Assembly: GCA_002363635.1 (NCBI GenBank)
Contig: DEWM01000050.1
Coordinates: 7,541 to 15,858 of the forward strand
Direction: 5' to 3'
Length of the DNA: 8,318 nt
Source: Caryophanales bacterium UBA3210
GTDB taxonomy: Bacteria; Bacillota_I; Bacilli_A; RFN20; CAG-449
In this document: one piece after another, positions 5,131 to 8,318 of the stretch
How positions within the stretch are numbered: position 1 is the first letter of the stretch
How the letters are laid out: every line of letters starts with the position of its first letter
The notes under the pieces: model-generated
What the model was told of the DNA's origin: nothing
What the model saw: only the letters and a program-made list of their open reading frames with translations
The model's database searches: none
Translations under genes and position numbers: made by a program

Positions 5131-6057
5131 TTAGTCAAATAGTGGTGTAGATAAATATCTATCCCCGTTATCTGGTAATAAGACTACAACAGTTTTGCCT
5201 TTATTTTCTTCTCTAGAAGCAACTTCAATACCCGCTTTAAGAGCAGCACCAGAAGAAATACCTGCAGAAACACCTTCAAGTAATCTTAATTCTTTACCAT
5301 AAGCAAAAGCATCTTCATTAGTAATAGTAATAATTTCATCATAAATTGATGTATTTAAAGCTTTAGGAACAAATCCTGCGCCGATACCTTGAATTTTATG
5401 AGGCCCTGCTACTCCTTTAGATAAAACAGGAGAAGAAGCAGGTTCTACTGCTACTACTTTAATATTAGGATTCTTCTTCTTTAAATATTCTCCTGTACCA
5501 GAAATAGTTCCGCCAGTTCCAACACTAGATACAAAAATATCAACTTGTCCATCTGTATCTTCCCAGATTTCTGGGCCTGTTGTTAAAAAATGAGCTTTAG
5601 GATTTGAAAGATTACTGAACTGTTCAGGAATAAAAGAATTTTTAATTTCTTTAGCAAGTTCTTCAGCTTTTTCAATAGCACCTTTCATACCTTTAGAGCC
5701 TTCTGTTAAGACAAGTTCTGCACCGTATGCTTTAATTAAGTTTCTTCTTTCAATAGACATTGAATCAGGCATAACAATAATGACACGGTAACCTCTTTGT
5801 ACACCGACGATAGTTAAACCAATACCAGTATTTCCAGAAGTAGGTTCAATAATAGTTGAACCTTTAACTAATTTGCCTTCATTTTCAGCATCATTAATCA
5901 TTTGTAAAGCGACTCTTTCTTTTGTAGAGCCAGCAGGATTTAAGCCTTCAATTTTAACGATTAATTTTGCTTTTAAATTATATTTCTTTTCAATAGATTT
6001 AGTTTCTAGAAGTGGAGTTTTTCCAATTAATTCTGTAATGTTATTAAAAATTCTCAT
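5131..6057 (-). CDS. cysK: Cysteine synthase (O-acetylserine sulfhydrylase), PLP-dependent
   Basis: Complete 308-residue protein, standard length for CysK. It converts O-acetylserine and sulfide to cysteine and acetate in the cytosol. Visible motifs in order: the N-terminal IGKTPLLE; NPAGSTKERVAL with the PLP Schiff-base lysine K46; PTSGNTG (72-78), which binds the substrate carboxylate; GTGGTISGTG (180-189), the phosphate-binding loop of PLP; GPHKIQGIGAGFVPKAL (218-234), typical of CysK; SSG near 268-270 with S269 by the pyridine nitrogen; and PDNGDRYLST at the end. The usual Asp after the PLP lysine (VKDR) is Glu here (TKER). The ATG at 6055-6057 follows TAAAGGAGAT. It lies 24 bases after the flavin reductase gene and is probably cotranscribed with it; a strong terminator follows. 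Cystathionine beta-synthase is a homologous alternative, but the length and motifs favour CysK. Confidence 0.95.
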   Translation of the reverse strand: MRIFNNITELIGKTPLLETKSIEKKYNLKAKLIVKIEGLNPAGSTKERVALQMINDAENEGKLVKGSTIIEPTSGNTGIGLTIVGVQRGYRVIIVMPDSMSIERRNLIKAYGAELVLTEGSKGMKGAIEKAEELAKEIKNSFIPEQFSNLSNPKAHFLTTGPEIWEDTDGQVDIFVSSVGTGGTISGTGEYLKKKNPNIKVVAVEPASSPVLSKGVAGPHKIQGIGAGFVPKALNTSIYDEIITITNEDAFAYGKELRLLEGVSAGISSGAALKAGIEVASREENKGKTVVVLLPDNGDRYLSTPLFD

Positions 6058-6081
6058 TTTATCTCCTTTAGTTAGATTATT

Positions 6082-6642
6082 TTATTTCATTAATTTAAGA
6101 CCAGATTTCCAAGCATCTCCTACTTTTTCAGTTAATTTAACATACGCTCTATTAGCTGCGTCAAAAGCAATAGGTTGTAATTTTTCTAGATCAATTTTGC
6201 CATCTGTTAAGACACTGTCATCTACTAAGACATTAACAATTTCTAATTTCATAATGCATGTATCAGTATTAAATTCTTTGATTTTACATTCAATAGTCAT
6301 TGGTAATTCTTTAATGATAGGAGCATTGACGTGAGGAGCTTTTTCAAAATGCCAACCAGACTTTTTCATTTTATCAGCATCTTTATTTCCTGTTGCAATA
6401 CCTACATAGTCACATGCAGCAACTTCTTTAGCAGTACCAGGAGAAATAGTTAAACATCCCTGTTTTAATGCACTAACAATAGTTTTATGTGTAGGAGTAA
6501 GACAAACTGAAATCTCATTTTCTTCAGAAATACCTCCCCAAGCTGCATTCATTGCCCAGACATTTCCTTCTAAGTCATAACTTGCCAAGATTAATACAGG
6601 CTGAGGATATAAAATAGCTTTAACTCCGAATTCTTTTCTCAT
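6082..6642 (-). CDS. Flavin reductase-family (FMN-binding split-barrel) protein
   Basis: 186 residues from the ATG at 6640-6642, preceded by AAAGGAAAA. A longer frame starting at 6693 would begin inside the terminator hairpin of the preceding gene and is rejected. The protein fits the flavin reductase-like / flavoredoxin family: YPQPVLILASYD at 12-23, AMNAAWGGISEE at 30-41 (the FMN phosphate/isoalloxazine region), LTPTHKT at 48-54, and DYVGIATGNKDADK at 78-91. Members bind FMN and either pass electrons or reduce free flavin with NAD(P)H; the donor is not visible. It sits between nfnAB, which supplies NADPH and reduced ferredoxin, and cysK, with which it probably forms a two-gene operon. A role in sulfur reduction or redox supply is inference. 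No promoter is evident between the nfnB terminator and this gene, so it may rely on read-through. Confidence 0.88.
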   Translation of the reverse strand: MRKEFGVKAILYPQPVLILASYDLEGNVWAMNAAWGGISEENEISVCLTPTHKTIVSALKQGCLTISPGTAKEVAACDYVGIATGNKDADKMKKSGWHFEKAPHVNAPIIKELPMTIECKIKEFNTDTCIMKLEIVNVLVDDSVLTDGKIDLEKLQPIAFDAANRAYVKLTEKVGDAWKSGLKLMK

Positions 6643-6660
6643 ATAAATTTTCCTTTCTTC

Positions 6661-6698
6661 TTTATAAAAATAAAGAGATGATCTTTTGATCACCTCTT
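6661..6698 (-). terminator. Intrinsic terminator after nfnB
   Basis: On the minus strand, AAGAGGTGATC pairs with GATCATCTCTT (11 bp with one G-U pair; arms 6688-6698 and 6673-6683) around an AAAA loop, followed by TATTTTTAT. It starts 14 bases after the nfnB stop. The tail is not a pure T-run, so partial read-through into the flavin reductase gene is possible. Confidence 0.85.
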
Positions 6699-6712
6699 AT
6701 TTTATCTCAATT

Positions 6713-8116
6713 TTATTCGCCAAGTAAATCTTTACTAATAGCCGCAGCAGCTTTTTTACCTGCACCCATAGCAAGAATAACAGTAGCAGCACCAGTGACT
6801 GCGTCACCACCTGCATAGATGTGTTTTAAAGATGTTTGACCATTTTCATCTGCAATAATACAGCCATGAGGATTTGTTTCAAGTCCTTCTGTAGTTGATT
6901 TGATTAATGGGTTTGGTGAAGTACCAAGAGCCATAATTACTACATCAGCATCAATTACGTGTTCTGAGCCTTTTACTTCAACTGGTCTTCTTCTACCAGA
7001 AGCATCAGCTTCTCCAAGTTCCATAGAGATAACTTCAATGCCATTAACATTACCTTTATCATCTCCAAGGATTTGAGTTGGATTTGTTAAGAAATCAAAG
7101 ATGATTCCTTCTTCCATTGCGTGTTCAACTTCTTCTTTTCTAGCAGGAAGTTCTGCTTCAGTTCTTCTATATACGATATGAACTTCTGCTCCAAGTCTTC
7201 TAGCACATCTTGCTGCGTCCATAGCAACGTTACCGCCGCCAACGACAATTGCTTTCTTACCTTTTTCAATTGGAGTATCTGTCTTACCTGTATAAGCTTT
7301 CATTAAGTTAATTCTAGTTAAGAATTCGTTAGCGCTAAAGACACCTTTTAATCCTTCACCAGGAATATTCATAAATCTTGGTAAACCAGCACCTGAACCA
7401 ATGTAGATAGCTTCATAACCATCTTCAAATAATTCATCGATAGTTAATGTCTTACCAATAACAATATTAGTTTCTACATCAACACCAAGAGCTTTTAAGT
7501 TATCAATTTCTTTTTGAACAATTGATTTTGGAAGTCTAAATTCAGGAATACCATAAACTAAGACGCCACCTGCTGTATGTAAAGCTTCAAAAATAGAAAC
7601 TTTAAATCCTTTTTTAGCAAGATCACCAGCACATGTAAGACCAGAAGGTCCTGAACCAATAACTGCAACTTTATGACCGTTTGAAGCAGGAACTTCAACT
7701 TTAGTCTTTACGTTAGCGTTATGATAATCTGCAACAAATCTTTCAAGTCTACCAATACCAACTGGTTCTTTCTTCATTCTAAGTAATGTACATTTTGATT
7801 CACACTGAGTTTCCTGAGGGCAAACTCTACCACATACTGCAGGTAAAGATGAAGATTCACTAATTACTTTATATGCTTCTTCTAAACCTTCAGGAGTACC
7901 TTCTTTAACATGCTGAATGAATTCAGGAATGTTAATATGAACAGGACAACCTGATACACATGGTTTATTAACGCAGTGCATACATCTTAATGCTTCATCT
8001 TGAGCAATTTCTAATGTATAGCCTAATGTAACTTCTTTAAAGTTAGTAGCGCGAACGTCTGCTTCTTGAGTAGGCATTGGATTTTTCTTTGGATTAGTAT
8101 TTAATTTAACTGCCAT
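6713..8116 (-). CDS. nfnB: NfnB/SudA/GltD-like NAD(P)H:ferredoxin oxidoreductase large subunit
   Basis: 467 residues from the ATG at 8114-8116, which has GGAGG nine bases upstream; the open frame extends further but only inside nfnA. An N-terminal domain carries two four-cysteine iron-sulfur sites: C45, C48, C53 and C57 (CMHCVNKPCVSGCP), and C95, C99, C105 and C109 (CGRVCPQETQCESKC). An FAD-binding Rossmann motif follows (VIGSGPSGL, 152-160) with the GGVLVYGIPEFRLPK loop, then an NADP(H)-binding motif (VVGGGNVAMDAARCARRLGA, 291-310), and the closing YAGGDAVTGAATVILAMGAG. In the family it pairs with NfnA to catalyse flavin-based electron bifurcation between NADPH, NAD+ and ferredoxin, or acts as sulfide dehydrogenase or glutamate synthase small subunit. 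The adjacent nfnA and lack of a visible gltB favour Nfn/Sud over glutamate synthase. Confidence 0.92.
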   Translation of the reverse strand: MAVKLNTNPKKNPMPTQEADVRATNFKEVTLGYTLEIAQDEALRCMHCVNKPCVSGCPVHINIPEFIQHVKEGTPEGLEEAYKVISESSSLPAVCGRVCPQETQCESKCTLLRMKKEPVGIGRLERFVADYHNANVKTKVEVPASNGHKVAVIGSGPSGLTCAGDLAKKGFKVSIFEALHTAGGVLVYGIPEFRLPKSIVQKEIDNLKALGVDVETNIVIGKTLTIDELFEDGYEAIYIGSGAGLPRFMNIPGEGLKGVFSANEFLTRINLMKAYTGKTDTPIEKGKKAIVVGGGNVAMDAARCARRLGAEVHIVYRRTEAELPARKEEVEHAMEEGIIFDFLTNPTQILGDDKGNVNGIEVISMELGEADASGRRRPVEVKGSEHVIDADVVIMALGTSPNPLIKSTTEGLETNPHGCIIADENGQTSLKHIYAGGDAVTGAATVILAMGAGKKAAAAISKDLLGE

Positions 8117-8117
8117 A

Positions 8118-8318
8118 CTACTTTGCCTCCTTTTTGAATAAGTTACATGCTTCTTCATGTGCATGTCTTTCAAAATCAAAGTATTGTCTACTTCTTGCCA
8201 TAGCTTCGTCAAAGTCAACTTCATAGCCATCGAAATCTGGGCCATCGACACAAGCAAACTTCATAGTTCTCTTACCATCTTTGTCTACTAATGATAAACG
8301 GCACCCACCACACATACC
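8118..8318 (-). CDS. nfnA: NfnA/SudB-like FAD/NAD-binding iron-sulfur subunit, C-terminal fragment
   Basis: Only the last 66 codons lie in the window; the gene continues beyond base 8318. The fragment begins GMCGGCRLSL, the [2Fe-2S]-binding loop shared with the PyrK/ferredoxin-NADP reductase group, followed by MKFACVDGPDFDGYEVDF with another cluster cysteine. This is the typical end of the small (alpha) subunit that pairs with the NfnB/SudA protein. The stop codon at 8118-8120 lies one base before the nfnB start, and the nfnB ribosome binding site is inside this gene, so the two subunits are translationally linked. The full gene would be expected to be about 280 residues. Confidence 0.88.
   Translation of the reverse strand, partial: GMCGGCRLSLVDKDGKRTMKFACVDGPDFDGYEVDFDEAMARSRQYFDFERHAHEEACNLFKKEAK

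Noticed and set aside
5873..6334. Plus-strand frame of 153 codons
   Set aside because: It spans the junction between cysK and the flavin reductase gene on the opposite strand, both of which are well supported; no start signal or recognisable motif.
6643..6693. A 17-codon extension of the flavin reductase
   Set aside because: It would start inside the nfnB terminator stem; the ATG at 6642 has a proper ribosome binding site and the normal family start.
8117..8257. A 47-codon N-terminal extension of NfnB
   Set aside because: It lies inside nfnA in another frame. The ATG at 8116 has a GGAGG site and gives the standard family N-terminus.
1..8318. CRISPR array, tRNA, IS element, toxin-antitoxin pair or prophage signals
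   Set aside because: No regularly spaced repeats, tRNA-like folds, transposase or integrase motifs, or terminal inverted repeats were seen; HEPN-CBS lacks a partner nucleotidyltransferase (MNT) gene that would suggest a toxin-antitoxin pair.

Overview
The window reads as an AT-rich (low-GC), anaerobic Bacillota chromosome, in the style of gut Erysipelotrichia or related lineages. That placement is inference from three things: AT-rich codon use, strong GGAGG-type ribosome binding sites, and anaerobe marker genes (a class I superoxide reductase and an Nfn/Sud-type ferredoxin:NADP oxidoreductase). The genetic code looks standard: the superoxide reductase gene ends in TGA, which argues against a Mycoplasma-type code. 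All supported genes lie on the minus strand, so transcription runs from high to low coordinates. No tRNA, rRNA, CRISPR array, IS element or phage gene is visible, and no stretch over 300 bases lacks a gene.

Right block (8318 to 5096): the 3' end of nfnA overlaps the area of the nfnB start, and nfnB ends at a clear intrinsic terminator. A flavin reductase-family gene and cysK follow as a pair 24 bases apart, closed by another terminator. The block handles reduced pyridine nucleotides, flavin and sulfur (cysteine synthesis).

Middle block (5051 to 2099): three genes that appear to be separate transcription units, each with a plausible promoter. The first is a 2H phosphoesterase (LigT/2'-5' RNA ligase-like), preceded by a leader with a 9-codon open frame and a hairpin over its ribosome binding site. 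The second is a 591-residue membrane-anchored protein of unknown function with two tandem copies of a ~150-residue domain and a C-terminal segment that resembles the C-terminal half of ribosomal protein uL15. The third is a 75-residue two-helix membrane protein. Terminators close the first and third units; none is convincing after the 591-residue gene.

Left block (2053 to 2): an overlapping operon, dfx (superoxide reductase), then a HEPN-like/CBS-pair protein, then a TetR-family regulator. It is driven by an extended -10 promoter embedded in a 10-bp-arm inverted repeat. Just downstream, a CopZ-like heavy-metal-binding (HMA) protein has its own promoter and a 7-bp-arm palindrome at its start site. 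The block looks like a superoxide/metal stress locus with its own regulator. The most unusual items are the uL15-like membrane protein, the HEPN-CBS protein coupled to superoxide reductase, and the leader of the 2H phosphoesterase gene.
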